Assembly (NCBI RefSeq): GCF_025766255.1
Contig: NW_026516865.1
Coordinates: 1 to 53,671 of the forward strand
Source of the DNA: Zychaea mexicana
Lineage: Eukaryota; Mucoromycota; Mucoromycetes; Mucorales; Lichtheimiaceae
DNA: 53,671 nt
Direction of reading: 5' to 3'
The position numbers and the translations under genes were made by a program. This document shows, piece by piece, positions 31,287 to 42,597 of the stretch (positions within the stretch are counted from its first letter, which is position 1; every line of letters begins with the position of its first letter). Under the pieces are notes generated by a model. It was not told the DNA's origin. It worked only from the letters and a program-made list of their open reading frames with translations, and did no database searches.

Positions 31287-33021
31287 TTATAGTATGCCTA
31301 GACTATGCCTTTCAATATATGCATTTAATAATTCTTTTTGGTTAAATATATCAATAGATATCCAACTATTATCATTATTACTATATCCAACCCATTTTAC
31401 CTGAAATAAATATGCATTCTTTTCTTTTTTATGTCCAATAATACTTTCTATTTCATATGATACAGTTGAACGCTGTTTTCCTTTTACATTTCTTCTTCTT
31501 TTTCTAGTACGTTTATTAAAATTAGGAATATCATTATCATTTTCACTATTTTCTAAATCATCTGATTCACTATTATTATCATCTATAACCATTTCATTAT
31601 TATTTGATAATGTCATATTTAATAAATTATTTTGTAGTTATACCATTCTATCAAGCTTATCCTTATTCTGTTTATTATTACTAACAACTATGTCAATTAA
31701 TTTTTTTTCAATAGGAAAATCAAAATCAGGACTATGCCATATTTTATGATGTGGTAAAATAGGTATATTGAATACTTCTACAAACTTTGTAATATTTTTT
31801 AGTAAACAGGCAACACGGAACTGAAGATTATAATATTTAATATTATCCATCTTTACAATTAGTTTATTATTATTTTAGTTTATTATTATTAAAACGATAA
31901 AATTTATTTCTAATTTCAGAAAATTGATTTTCGATTTTACTTCTAAAGCTTCCAAATGTATTATTAAAATGTTCTTCAGTAATAGGTAAATTTTCATTAT
32001 ATTTTTACGAATTGGATATAGAAGGCTGTTTAATTTTATTCTTAAATTTTATTTTTAAATAAAAAAGAATGATCAATATAATTAGGGGTGGTTAGAGAAA
32101 ATCTTTGACTACCGATGATGTGGGTAGCTGGCCATTGAGACGGTAGTCGAAACCCTAGAATAACGGTAGTTATTCTAAACACTTGCCTACAAGTGCCTAA
32201 TGAACAGTGTTCTTACAAAGTTATCATTACTAAAATCATATCCTTTTTCTGTAGCAAGTTCAGTAAACTATGTTATGAACAAAGTATATCCACCATTAAC
32301 AGCTAAAGTATCATTTTGATTCATTTGATTATAAAGTTTCATATTTAAAAACATGCTACCATCAGAACTATCTGCACAGAATTCACTTTTTGATATAAAA
32401 ATTATCATATCATTAATATCAGCTGCAAATTGTGTACGTACACCATTCTTTTTAAATTTATATAGATATAAACGTGATCTATCTAAATCCGTATCTGTAT
32501 AATTAATTCGTGAATCATGACTATCTAAAATAAGTGTTACATATTTAAATAAATCTGGATTATATCTTCTTGCAGACAAAACACGTAATTTTATATTTGA
32601 AAACATATACATTAATAAATCATTTACTATTTTATTAATTCTTTTATTATTCTCTTCATTCATCCAAAATTTTTTATAAAATGTATGAAATGTACTTTGA
32701 GGTAAATATTTTTCAATTTCATCTCCAGAAATACCAGAAACTAAATGATAAATAGAAATAAGCCTTTTTCTAATTCAAAATAAGGAGCTGGATACTCTTT
32801 ATTTGTGTATAGCACAACTAAGAAAAAAAATACAGCTGTATAACCTAGTTTTTTTAATAATATATCTTTAGTTTTTTCAATAAATTTAATATGTTTTATT
32901 TGTATTCTATGTTTGAATTTATTATGCACAATAGGCCAATTCCATTCAAAAATGTCTAATAATTAGTAATAATAGTATTTACTTCCTCTGTAATTAATGT
33001 TGTATAATCTATTTGCTCCAT
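31287..33021 (-). pseudogene. DDE transposase with C-terminal chromodomain (ORF-B)
   Basis: Fullest copy of this lineage. Order on the minus strand: MEQIDYTT N-terminus (frameshifted near 32950), NKFKHRIQIKHIKFIEKT, core with LILDSHDSRI (Asp), SDGSMFLNMKLYNQ and TLAVNGGYTLF (second Asp changed to Asn), then the S3 insertion, then YPIRKN, FGSFRSKIENQF (third acidic residue Glu) and KFYRF, HHKIWHSPDFDFPIEKKL, an acidic linker, the basic RKRRRNVKGKQRS and a chromodomain (EIESIIGHKKEKNAYLF, then QVKWVGYSNNDNSWI). The chromodomain may direct insertion to methylated-histone chromatin, as in chromoviruses; that is inference. Confidence 0.8.
32022..32212. repeat. Small repeat S, copy S3
   Basis: GAAGGCTGTTTAATTTTATT to CCTAATGAACAGTGTTC. 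Inserted between the codons for DNFV and YPIRK of ORF-B, exactly where S1 sits in the mirrored copy, which shows it was present before the inverted duplication. Confidence 0.7.
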
Positions 33022-33986
33022 TTTTTATTTATATTATAAAATTCAATTTAGATATAAAAAATAAATAGTTCTTTAATAAAACAAATATTAATTTATAACC
33101 AACAAAGTAATGCAGTACCCACATATTAATGCATTGCTGTGATACATTGTTCTTTCATTGGCATTTTTCCCTTCTTTCATCGTCTCCACTTGCTTTTTCG
33201 TAAACACAATGCCTCCATCCACCTTCGACAATGACCACTTCGTGCTCCTTAGGCAGCTAGGAGCAGGAGCATGAGGCCAAGTGTATCTTGGTGAGTAACG
33301 AATAGATGCATGAATGATCAAAATTCTGAATAGTCACACTTAATTTTGTACTTGAAGCTGTGGACACCGTAGAGTCCAAGCTTGTTGCTGCCAAAGTGGA
33401 AGCTAAAGAGAAGAGCTTGCTCTTGTACCGCAAGTATCGATGCTATGAAGATCCTGTTGTGAGGGGGACCTGCTAAGCACCCAAGCCGTTGTACTTTGGT
33501 ACTCAAGGCAACTATAACGCTCTAGTTATAGATTTGATGGGTCGTAAGTACACTACATGAGCATCATAAGCTGTAAAGAGAAAAAAAGACATACGCTGAA
33601 CAACAACTCCCTGCTTCTAGCCTCTCTTGAAAGTCTCTTTGAGATGTGCGACAAGTTGTTTTCCCTACAAACAGTTAGTATTTTAGGCTTGCAGTTGGTA
33701 AAGTATTGTAGATTATGTTTATTTGATATGGGCAGTTCACAATTGAAATAGACGACTAATATATTGGCATTGGAAATTTAGTTGCGGCGGCTGGAGTTCA
33801 TTCATTCGAAGGGCATCCTGCATCGCGACATAGAGAACATCTCATAGTATAGTGATTACAAAATTATTGCACAATTTTCTTGATTTATAATATTTTTACA
33901 AGTTCGGAGTTTTTAAGCATGCATACTAAAATTTCTTATTTAATACAAAATTGAATTTTTATTAATTTATAAAAATTACTTTTAAA

Positions 33987-34460
33987 ATGGTTGCTCTCAA
34001 TAATTATCTTCCCATCAATCATATACAATTATGCACAAATCTATGCAATGAGATGGATACTTTTATACAGGCTGAATTTGACTATTTTAATAAAAACAAT
34101 ATAATCACAAAAATATAAGAAAAAATCAAAAAATAAATAAAAGAATTGTTCTCATCAGACCATTTTCTATATCTTTCTATGTATAATGGCTTTTGTACTC
34201 ATAAGTTTAAACGAGGAAAGAATAATAGGAAACTTTGTGGGAAAAAAATAACAGAAAACGGTAATAAAAATAAATATGTTTGCAGAAAACATAATCCAGA
34301 TCATGTTCATGAAAAGAGAAAGATTATTGAAGAAAAAGGTGAAAATATTATACAACAGATAGATATATAACAAGTAGATAATCTTATTATAATTAGGAAA
34401 AAAAAAGAAAACCTATAAAGATAACTATAGGCAATCCTTTCTTCCTTTGTTTTAATAATG
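33987..34460 (+). pseudogene. Cys/His-rich ORF-A, copy 3, broken
   Basis: Same start (MVALNNYLPINHIQLC) and ligand cluster as copy 1, but with stops from CAA-to-TAA changes (near 34116 and 34367) and small indels in the lysine tract. Only a fragment from 34146 to 34370 stays open. Confidence 0.7.
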
Positions 34461-34670
34461 TTTTACCTTAAGTATTTAATATTATATGTGAAGATCATGT
34501 TCTAAAACATATTCATTTAACAACTCCTTTTCATTAAATTTGTTAATATGCAACCAGCTATTATCTATTGTTGGATAGTTTTTCTATTTTACAAAAAAGA
34601 TACATTCATTATATTCGACTTTATGGTCAATTATGCTTTCTATTTCATATTTTCATTTTCTATATTTCTA

Positions 34671-36781
34671 CAGTCGACCCCCGTTAACGTCAACCCTCAG
34701 GGTACCTGCAAAAGTGTTGACCATATCGAGGGTTGACGACTACCGGGAGTAGCGAGATTAGGCAAAATGTTTATCCTTGCAGACACTAAATGAATCACCG
34801 CTTCCCGACATTATAAATACACATATGAAAATGTTGTCAATCTTCAGTCCTACATCTCACTTCACGCCATGAGTACACCACGCGACCAAGTTTCCTTTAC
34901 GAACGAGCAGCGTGATGCGATTTATGCGTTTAAGAGCTCAAAGCGGGGCATCACCCTTATGCAGACGGCAGAATGGGCTCAAAAAGAATTCAACCTAAGT
35001 AAAACGCCTGATAAGAGCACCATTTCGAAGATGATAAAGCGAAAATCCACAGAAGCTCCTGGTGATGAAAGGGACGCGAAGAAAATTCGTAATAGAAGGA
35101 GTCAATTTCCTGTAAATATCGAATGTAATTCAATCAGTTTAAAAATTCGGTGAACTGTAGTGTTTACTTTTTGTCAATGTTGTATTGATTAGGAGGTTGA
35201 GGAAGCAGTGTTACTCTGGCTCAATGTCGCGCAGAGAAACAAGATCCAGGTTACATGGGAATTGATACAGTTGAAGGCGAGAAATTACGCGGACATGATT
35301 GGCATCGCAACATTCAAAGCATCGAATGGCTGGACAGACCGGTTTGCAAAGAGATACGGACTCAGTGCACGCAGCATCCATGGCGAAGCGCAATCTGCCG
35401 ATCTTGAAGCTTTGGACGAACAGAGGGAAGCCATTAAGGCCACCATCCAAAAGTATGAAAAGCGAGACATCTATAATCTAGATGAAACCAGTCTGTTTTA
35501 TCGCTTGGAGCCAAAGACGACGATCGGCACTCATGGGTTCAAGGGGAGAAAACAAGACAAATCAAGGTTGTCTGTTGCTCTCCTTTGCAATGCTGATGGC
35601 AGTGACAAACGGAACGAACCTATCATCATAGGCCGCTCTGAAAAACCTGATGCATTCATGGTTCAAAAAAAACGCAAAGATGCTTCTTTCCATGGATTCC
35701 AGCGCTACTTTTTCAATCAGAAGGCGTGGATGACTCGTAAAATCTTCAGAGATGTTTTGCGTCAGTTCGATCGAGCCATGGGCCACCAGAACAGAAAAGT
35801 ACTTTTGCTACTTGACAACTTCTCAGGTCATTACGTCGATTACGAACCTGTTAATGTTGAGCTACTCTATTTGCCTCCGAACACAACATCACTTATCCAG
35901 CCTCTTGATGGTGGAATCATTCGCTCGTTCAAGGCTCAATACAAGCGGCGACAACTTGAGAAGGCTTACCGCACCATCGGAATGTATCAGAACGGAAACG
36001 GGAATGTTGTGGGACCTGTCGGAAAAGTTTTTCTTGTTGACCAGCTGCAAGCAATGAAGTGGATAAAGTTCTCGTGGGCAGCTGTGTCTGCTGAAACGAT
36101 CAAAAATTGCTTTGATGCAACCATCTTTCGATATATCAATGACAATCACGAAGCCCAAGGAACTGCTAGGAGCCAAATCGAAGAAGAAGACGAGCGTGAC
36201 AGGAAGGTGCTGGAAGCTCAATTACGACGAATCGCCGATACACAACTTGTTACATTAAATCAGTGCCCCGACATCGACCTTGATCCCGAGTATGAGCGCG
36301 ATTCGTATCTCTTTTCTCTCACAGATAGTGAGATTGTTCAAACAGTGACGGCAGTTGCTGAAGATGATGACACCCCAGATGTTGACGAAGAGCCAGTTTT
36401 GCAGGAAAGAAGAGTACTTACTGCTAAAGACAAAGTTACCAACGTCAACACATTTCTCGATATTTTGGATGAAGAGCAAGATCTACATGATACCGTTGTG
36501 AATGCTTTACCTGAAATTCTGAAACTACGCGACAAATATATAAAATCCATGTATTCTAAGCAAGCCTCTTTGACAAATTTTTTTGTACCACGATCCCAAT
36601 AAATGTAATCTAATTGGACAAGTTTCACCCTCGATAACTAGTCAACCCTCCTGAAGGTGTTGAAGTTGACCTTATGTAGAAGTTGAAGTTTTTCACTGCT
36701 AAATTTGAAAGGGTACCAGCGAATCGGTTGACGCTATCGGGGGTTGACGTTATCGGGGTGGACGTTAACGGGGGTCGACTG
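34671..36781. mobile_element. Pogo/Tigger-like element, apparently intact (2111 bp)
   Basis: Begins CAGTCGACCCCCGTTAACGT and ends ACGTTAACGGGGGTCGACTG, a perfect 20-bp terminal match, flanked by TA (34669-34670, 36782-36783). Subterminal GGGTTGAC units recur near both ends. Contains one spliced transposase gene with no interrupting stop. Inserted in a broken Harbinger-like element, so it is among the youngest insertions. Confidence 0.93.
34869..36602 (+). CDS. Pogo/Tigger-type transposase, 550 aa
   Basis: Two exons, 34869-35111 and 35193-36602, with an 81-bp phase-0 GT-AG intron. N-terminus: MSTPRDQVSFTNEQRDAI with a psq/CENP-B-like HTH (TPDKSTISKMIKR). The second HTH region (EEAVLLWLNVAQRNKIQV, NGWTDRFAKRYGL) is of CENP-B/Tc5 type. 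DDE_1 catalytic domain with NLDETSLF (Asp), RLSVALLCNADGSDK, VLLLLDNFSGH (Asp) and SLIQPLDGGIIRSFK (third Asp), the usual DDD of pogo elements. Acidic tail (EEDERDR, EDDDTPDVDEEP) ends TNFFVPRSQ. Cut-and-paste transposition at TA sites in the nucleus. No lesion seen. Confidence 0.93.
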
Positions 36782-36783
36782 TA

Positions 36784-37272
36784 ACTTTATTAATATCAAC
36801 AAGTTTTTTCTTTCCTTTCCCTTTACCTCTTCTTTTCTTTTCATTAAATTTAGGAATATCGTCTTTACTACTATTATTATCTTCATTATCATTTTCACTG
36901 ACTTCATCATCAATATTCATATTATCATCTATATCAAAATTCAAAAATTGTTCTTGTAATTTAATCATTTCATCTTTTTTTAATGCAGCTTCACTTGAAT
37001 TACTGATAACGATATCAACTAATTTAGCTTCAAATGGAAATTCAAAATCATCTGATTCCCATAGCTTATGATGTGCTTGTGTATTTATATTAAACTTATC
37101 ACAAAACTTCTTAAATATTTTTAATATGTTTTATTTCTGTACAATGTTTTTAATTATGATTTATAATAGGCCAATTATATTCTAGAAATTTCCAATTATC
37201 TACAATAATTTTATTAACTTCATTATTTATTTTTTGATTTAAATCTTGCTGGTCTATTATACAATTTATCTT
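36784..37272 (-). pseudogene. ORF-B remnant, copy 3 (right of pogo)
   Basis: Minus-strand basic linker (KEKKRRGKGKGKKKLV-like), acidic linker (DIDDNMNIDDEVSENDNED), HHKLWESDDFEFPFEAKL and the N-terminal fragment (DLNQKINNEVNK, ENWKFLEYNWPII-like). No DDE core. The chromodomain part lies left of the pogo element at about 34490-34668. Confidence 0.65.
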
Positions 37273-38626
37273 TTTTATAAATATAGAATTCAATTTTATA
37301 TTTAATTAAAAGTAATTTGTAATCATGAGAAATTTTTGTAACTCTTAATTTTTATGAAATATTGCAACTAGGATACATACCAACATTAAGCCCGATAATA
37401 CTGTCATGGGGGTGGACGGTGATGAGAACAAGGTTTACCTTATTGATTTTGGGCTATCAAAAAGGTTTATGGTTGGTGGAAAACATGTTGCCTAGAGGGA
37501 AGGTCTTCAGTTTGTCAGCACGCCACTATTCTCAAGCATTGACGCCGACACTGGAGAGGGTAAGAAAGACATTATAATTAAGGGTAACAGTAATATGTAT
37601 CTGGGTAGATGTTTATACTCATAAATTGTGTAACCTGTTACCTAATATAGTAATTGTGCTTTAAATACATATCTATAAATAGATAACATTTGTGTAACCA
37701 ATGAATAAAAGTATTTTAGAATATAAAATTGTATATAAAAAACATATATTAATATTAGGAATGTATGTATATATGTATATAAATAACGTTATTCTAAGTC
37801 AAGTTGCAGCAACAATTTTTGACTGTTATTTGTTATCTATTTTGTTTCTACCACTGACAATCTCACTTGTGTTGATATAGAACAATCGGTCCGCAGTGAC
37901 CTAGAGGCTTTAGGCTATGTCTTGTTGTATCTCACGACAGGAACGCTGCCATGGTATGGCTTGTCTGTAGAAAAGTTGATGAAGAAGAAGGAGCAACTCG
38001 GGGACGATGTAAACACTATGTACAAAGGTGCTCCTACTGCCCTTGCTGAGTACTTTGCATATCTGTTTGAGCTTGACTTTGGCCAAAAGCTAGTGTACAG
38101 AAACCTTTCCTAGTATGTGGCACAGATGGCATCCAAGGACGAAAAAAATGAGCAACAGCACGAGTTTAAATGGCTGGTATGTTTCAACTTGTCTTTCAGT
38201 CTTATTTTGTTCTTATGTTCCACATTTGGAGCCGAACATTTATGTAACAATCCACTCATTAACATTCTTATGATTTTTATTAGTCAAAGGCACAGTACGA
38301 AAGCACCCTGCAAAAGCTGGCTAACATTCCCCCGCCTCCTTATGAGACAATCACAGCATCTGCACCGGCATCGGGACAATTAATATTAGAGAAAGAAATC
38401 AAAGAAAAACGTGTTTATATAGAATTAGTGGGGGTAATGGGTTTAACACGAAACAGTTATTTACATATCCTCCTCTAGAAGGAAAGAAAAGGATCTGATT
38501 CAGACATACCTTTTTGAGGTGGATTCTATAAGTATCATTATTTAATGAGAAACTTAATGTCTTTATTTTTCATAAAAATAGTGTTATTTAATTGATGCTA
38601 TCTAATTTTATTAATTTTTTAAAAAA

Positions 38627-39851
38627 ATGTTTACAAAAATGTCTTTAAAAATTTTAGCGATCGCCCTATTCCCCCTTCGTATCCTGCGATTAACTTTAAA
38701 CTTAGTTTGGGTTATATCTAGTTATTGGTTTAAAATACTTATTTATGGATGTAATAGATTATTACAAACTTATTATTCTTTATTACAGAATAATATTCTA
38801 TCCATTATTAAGTTTATTAAACATAAGTATTACTATTCTACAGATAAAAATCATTTTAGATTTGCATCGGTATTTTTAATTCCTAATATTCTAGTTGATT
38901 CTATTCATCTTTATTTTGTAGAATTTATTCACTTCTTAAATGATAATCTTTCTAACATTTTTACAGGCTCTTTAGGTTTAGCATTACTAGGTTTATTAAT
39001 TTATATAAGTTCTGCCCCTAATTCATCTACAGTGAACCCCAGCTTTTTGCAACAGCGGGAATACCGTCAAAAAAGTTGCAAAATCTGAGGAACTGCAAAA
39101 TGTGAATATGTTACACAAGTGGGATCAATAAGCTGGCAATCACATCTTTCCTTATTTAGTTTAAAAGCTCTTAAATACTAGAATACAATAGTGTATCTCT
39201 TTTGTCACTGGTTCGAGTCTCACTGTCTCTGAAGTTTGAGATTAATATATAATATATAAGGCTGAAGCGGGAAATTGCAGGTCCCGATTTCCAAGTTGCA
39301 ATCTGCAAAAACCGAGGAATCTACAATTTTACTAAGTGTTGAGCGGGAATCTACTCAAAAAAGTTGCAATAAGTGGGAATCTGCAATAAACGGGGGTGCA
39401 AAAAGCGGGGGTTCACTGTAATATAAATCCTTCATCAAAAAATACTTTTAATGTTAATTTTGGAGATGGAGGTGCAGGGTCAAATAATCATCCATCAAAT
39501 AGTAATTCTAATAATGATAAACCAATTACTTCTCCTGGAGTTGCTGCAGGAATTCTTTCTGGAACAACAATAACTGCTGCAGTTAAAATTGCAAAAACAA
39601 ATCCTAGAAATGGATTGTTTTTAGGTGTTGTTGGTACTATTAGTGGTTTTACTACTTATAGATTAGGTGAAATGATGAATCATAACTATGAAGAAAGAAA
39701 ACAAATAAGAGAAATGTGTGAAAGAATGTATGATCACTCTAATGAAAGATCTGGTAGTCCTCTACCAGATGGAAACTTCAAAATTAATTCTCTAAATGAA
39801 AATAGTAATAATTTTGTAGAATTAATTTCAAAATTCATTGAAAATCCATAA
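38627..39851 (+). pseudogene. Plasmid membrane protein ORF1, copy 3, split by MITE
   Basis: Residues before SSAPNSS are encoded at 38627-39029 and the rest resumes at 39421 (NPSSKNTFNVNFGDGG). A 389-bp MITE lies between. It ends at a TAA (39849) where copy 1 has CAA. Apart from the insertion the protein is nearly identical to copy 1. A diverged ORF1b frame follows to about 40215. Confidence 0.75.
39030..39418. mobile_element. Pogo-type MITE (389 bp)
   Basis: Starts CAGTGAACCCCAGCTTTTTG and ends GCAAAAAGCGGGGGTTCACTG, with TA on both sides (39028-39029, 39419-39420). Subterminal GCGGGAAT/TTGCAA units repeat. The empty site is visible in copies 1 and 2. No coding capacity. Confidence 0.92.
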
Positions 39852-40755
39852 GATATATTTAATTTATTAAATGAATATTTTAGAGGTAGTGATGGAAATC
39901 CTACTCGTATTTTAATTTTATGTATTTGATCTATGTATATTTATTGGAATTCTTGGTTGTTTCTTTTTAATTATAGGTATGTTAAGTAAACTAATTAAAA
40001 TTGAAGAACGAGAATTTATTAAGAATAGACCTTTATTACATAAATTAGTTTGCCTTATTATTTCATTAAGAGATTGAAATAATTTTGTATTATTAATAAC
40101 TATGTTATTATGTCATATTGGAATTTTAGTTATTTGCTATTACTTAAATGAATCATTCTGGTTTGATGATTCATATAAAAGATTATTATTATTATTCTAT
40201 AATAATAATAAATAATCTCCCATGATATCAATATTTGCTATTATTATTTTATAAAATTCTCCCCCGGTACATTGATTTATGCCTTCTTGTGGTGGTACTG
40301 TAAGTAGAGATAATTAATCTTGAAACTAAATAAATCATTACTTAAAAATTAGATGCTATCTAATTACTTACTTACTTTTAAAAATATGATGTTTACAAAC
40401 TTATTCTATATTCTTAGCGATTGCCCTATTTTCCCTTCGGATACCTACGATTTATACTCTTTTACAGAGCTTATTTCAAGTTACATTAGGATTAAAACAC
40501 CTGATGGTTTAACTACTAGTAATATCTGGATTAATACTCCGGATAATTTACTTTTAGCTTTATTACCTTCAGTGGTATATATAAATAAAAACCCTTCAGA
40601 AAATAATATTTTAAATTCAACTTTTAATGATTTAAAAGATTTTTCTCTTACAAATGAAAATTCTGGTAGTTATATTACTATTAAAGAAATTTTATCAAAT
40701 GATACTTTATCTCTTAAAGAAAAAAAATTAAATTTAGAAGAAAAATTACATTCTT

Positions 40756-42597
40756 GAAGAATAAATAGTTATTATAATTAATTAAAGTTACTATAGTATT
40801 ATTTTATTTTATAATATAATATTATTAAATATATATTGTTATAAATATTTTCTTTTTTTTATTTTGAAAATTGAATTTTGTAGTAATATAAAAGAATAGA
40901 TACAAATATGGAAAGCGATATAGAAATTATGAGTGAATATATTAATAAAAATGATGAAAATATAATAAATTTGAAAAATGAATTAAAAGATGAAGTTAAC
41001 AAATTAGTTTTAAACCAATGGTCTTTTTTAAATGAAAACTGGAAAATTATAAATTATAAATATAAACATCGAACTGAAATAAAAAATATAAAATTTATAA
41101 ATGAAGTAAAAGAAGAATTATCACAAAAATTAGGTTACACAAGTGTGTTTTTTTTCTTAAATAATTTATATTCAAATATTGAATACCCATCACCATATGT
41201 AGAAATTGAAAAGGGTTTAATATTATTATTCCATTTAACATCTGGATATACAAGCAAAAATATGAAAAAATATATACCATATACTAGTTTTTATGCATTT
41301 TATAAAAAATTTTGGATTACAAATTATGATTCTTTGAATAAAAAAGTTAATTATTATTTATTAAATATGTTCTCAAATATGAAAATAAGAATTTTATCAG
41401 CATTAATTAAAAACCCTAAAAATTTTAAAAATATTACACTATTATTAGATGGACATGATAGTTCTATTTCTTATGATAAACCAAATATATCAGTACAAAA
41501 ACGGTGGTCATATAAATTAAAATCTTCTGGTATTCGAACACAAGTGGTTTCAGATATAAATGATATGGTAATATTTGTATCTTATAGTGATTTATGTGGA
41601 AAAGTTAATGATGGTATGATGTTCCTTAATATGAAACTTTATAATAAAATTTTAAACAAGACTGTGTAGCTATTGATGGAGGTTATACATTATTTATAGA
41701 ACAATTTGAAAATTTATGTGATAATAAAGGGTATGATTTAGATGATAATAACTTTTTTTATCCCATTAGAAAAGAAATAAATGAAAAATTAAATGAACAA
41801 GAAATATATTATAATAAAGTTTTTGGAAGTTTTAGAAGTAAAATAGAGAATCAGTTTCAAGAATTATTTAATAAGTTTAAAAGATTTAGTAACAATAACT
41901 CAACATTAAAAACAGATGATATTAAATATATAAATTTACAGATTAAAGTAGCATTTTTATTAAAAAATATAGAAAAATTTTCAAATACATTTAATATTAT
42001 AACACAGGAACATCATAAATTATGGAAAATGGATAATTTTGATTTTCCACAAGAAAATAGAATAATTGATATTGTTTATAATAATGAAATGAAACAGATT
42101 AATAAATTTAAAATATTAACAGAAATACAAAACGATTTTTTAAAATTAAATATAAATGAAGATATGATTGTTGATGAAAATATAGATTCTAATAATAGTG
42201 AAAATAATATAACTGAAGAAAGTGATTTAGATTATTCGGAATTAAAGAAAGTTACTAAAAAAAGAAAAAAAAGGTCAAATAAATCAAATAAAAAAATAGA
42301 ACATATGAGAAATGTAAATAAAGATGATAATGTATAGGAAATAGAAAATATAATTAAGCATAAAATAGAAAATAATAAATACTCCTTTTTTGTTAAATGG
42401 AAAGGCTATAATAATGATAATAATTCATGGGTTAAAGAAAATGATTTTTATGAGAAACAGATTATTAAAGATTATTTTAAAGAAAAAAATATTATATATC
42501 AAATTTAAATATAAGTTATTAATTATATAAAACATAAATAACAGTATATCTATTATTTCATATATTTTGATTATTTTATAAATATAGATTATTCTGC
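40756..42597 (+). mobile_element. Harbinger-like B-only element (1842 bp)
   Basis: Begins GAAGAATAA and ends TTATTCTGC (inverted GCAGAATAA). Flanked by CTT on both sides (40753-40755, 42598-42600); removing the element and one CTT restores the polymerase sequence of copies 1 and 2. A 3-bp target duplication fits PIF/Harbinger. It encodes only the DDE-chromodomain protein; no ORF-A is present. Confidence 0.88.
40908..42508 (+). pseudogene. DDE transposase with chromodomain, nearly complete
   Basis: Starts MESDIEIMSEYINKNDEN. Core: NWKIINYKYKHRTEIKNI, LLLDGHDSSISYD (Asp), DGMMFLNMKLYNK, then a one-base frameshift near 41655 into DCVAIDGGYTLFIEQF (Asp), FYPIRKEINEKL and FGSFRSKIENQFQELFNKFK (Glu). 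Then EHHKLWKMDNFDFPQEN, an acidic linker, a basic KKRKKRSNKSNKK stretch, a TAG at 42335 and a chromodomain (EIENIIKHKIENNKYSFF, then VKWKGYNNDNNSW). All three catalytic acidic residues survive, so only a frameshift and one stop separate it from a full-length protein of about 530 residues. Confidence 0.85.

Larger units (their letters stand above)
30640..33080. mobile_element. Harbinger-like two-gene element, near-complete
   Basis: Carries ORF-A forward (30760-31250) and ORF-B reverse (33021-31287), tail to tail with about 37 bp between stops. Only the S3 insertion and a few frameshifts interrupt it. Its right part (32022-33080) is mirrored at 26740-27834. Lies immediately upstream of CK1 copy 3. 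Exact termini and target duplication were not resolved. Confidence 0.7.
33832..37382. mobile_element. Harbinger-like element in CK1 copy 3, split by pogo
   Basis: Flanked by ACAT (33828-33831 and 37383-37386); joining the flanks restores HRDIKPDN of the kinase. ORF-A part 33987-34460, ORF-B remnants about 34490-34670 and 36782-37255, interrupted by the pogo element at a TA. The DDE core is missing, as in copies 1 and 2. Confidence 0.72.
33209..38395 (+). pseudogene. Casein kinase 1-like pseudogene, copy 3
   Basis: Most complete 5' end: MPPSTFDNDHFVLLRQLGAG, then Ala, a TGA (33272-33274) and GQVYLG, a CK1 glycine-rich loop. Exon 1 is 33209-33290 with donor GTGAGT; exon 2 is 33358-33543. Copy-specific stops: TAA at 33474 (CAA in copies 1 and 2) and TAG at 37493 (TGG in copies 1 and 2). 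HRD ends at 33829 and IKPDN resumes at 37385, separated by a Harbinger-like element that itself contains a pogo element. The DFGLSKRF motif, EQSVRSDLEALGYVLLYL and LPWYGL are preserved. Shared TAG after YRNLS. Confidence 0.85.

Noticed and set aside
39200..39235. B-box-like GGTTCGAGTC suggesting a tRNA gene
   Set aside because: It lies inside the 389-bp MITE; no A-box at the right distance and no cloverleaf stems could be built around it.
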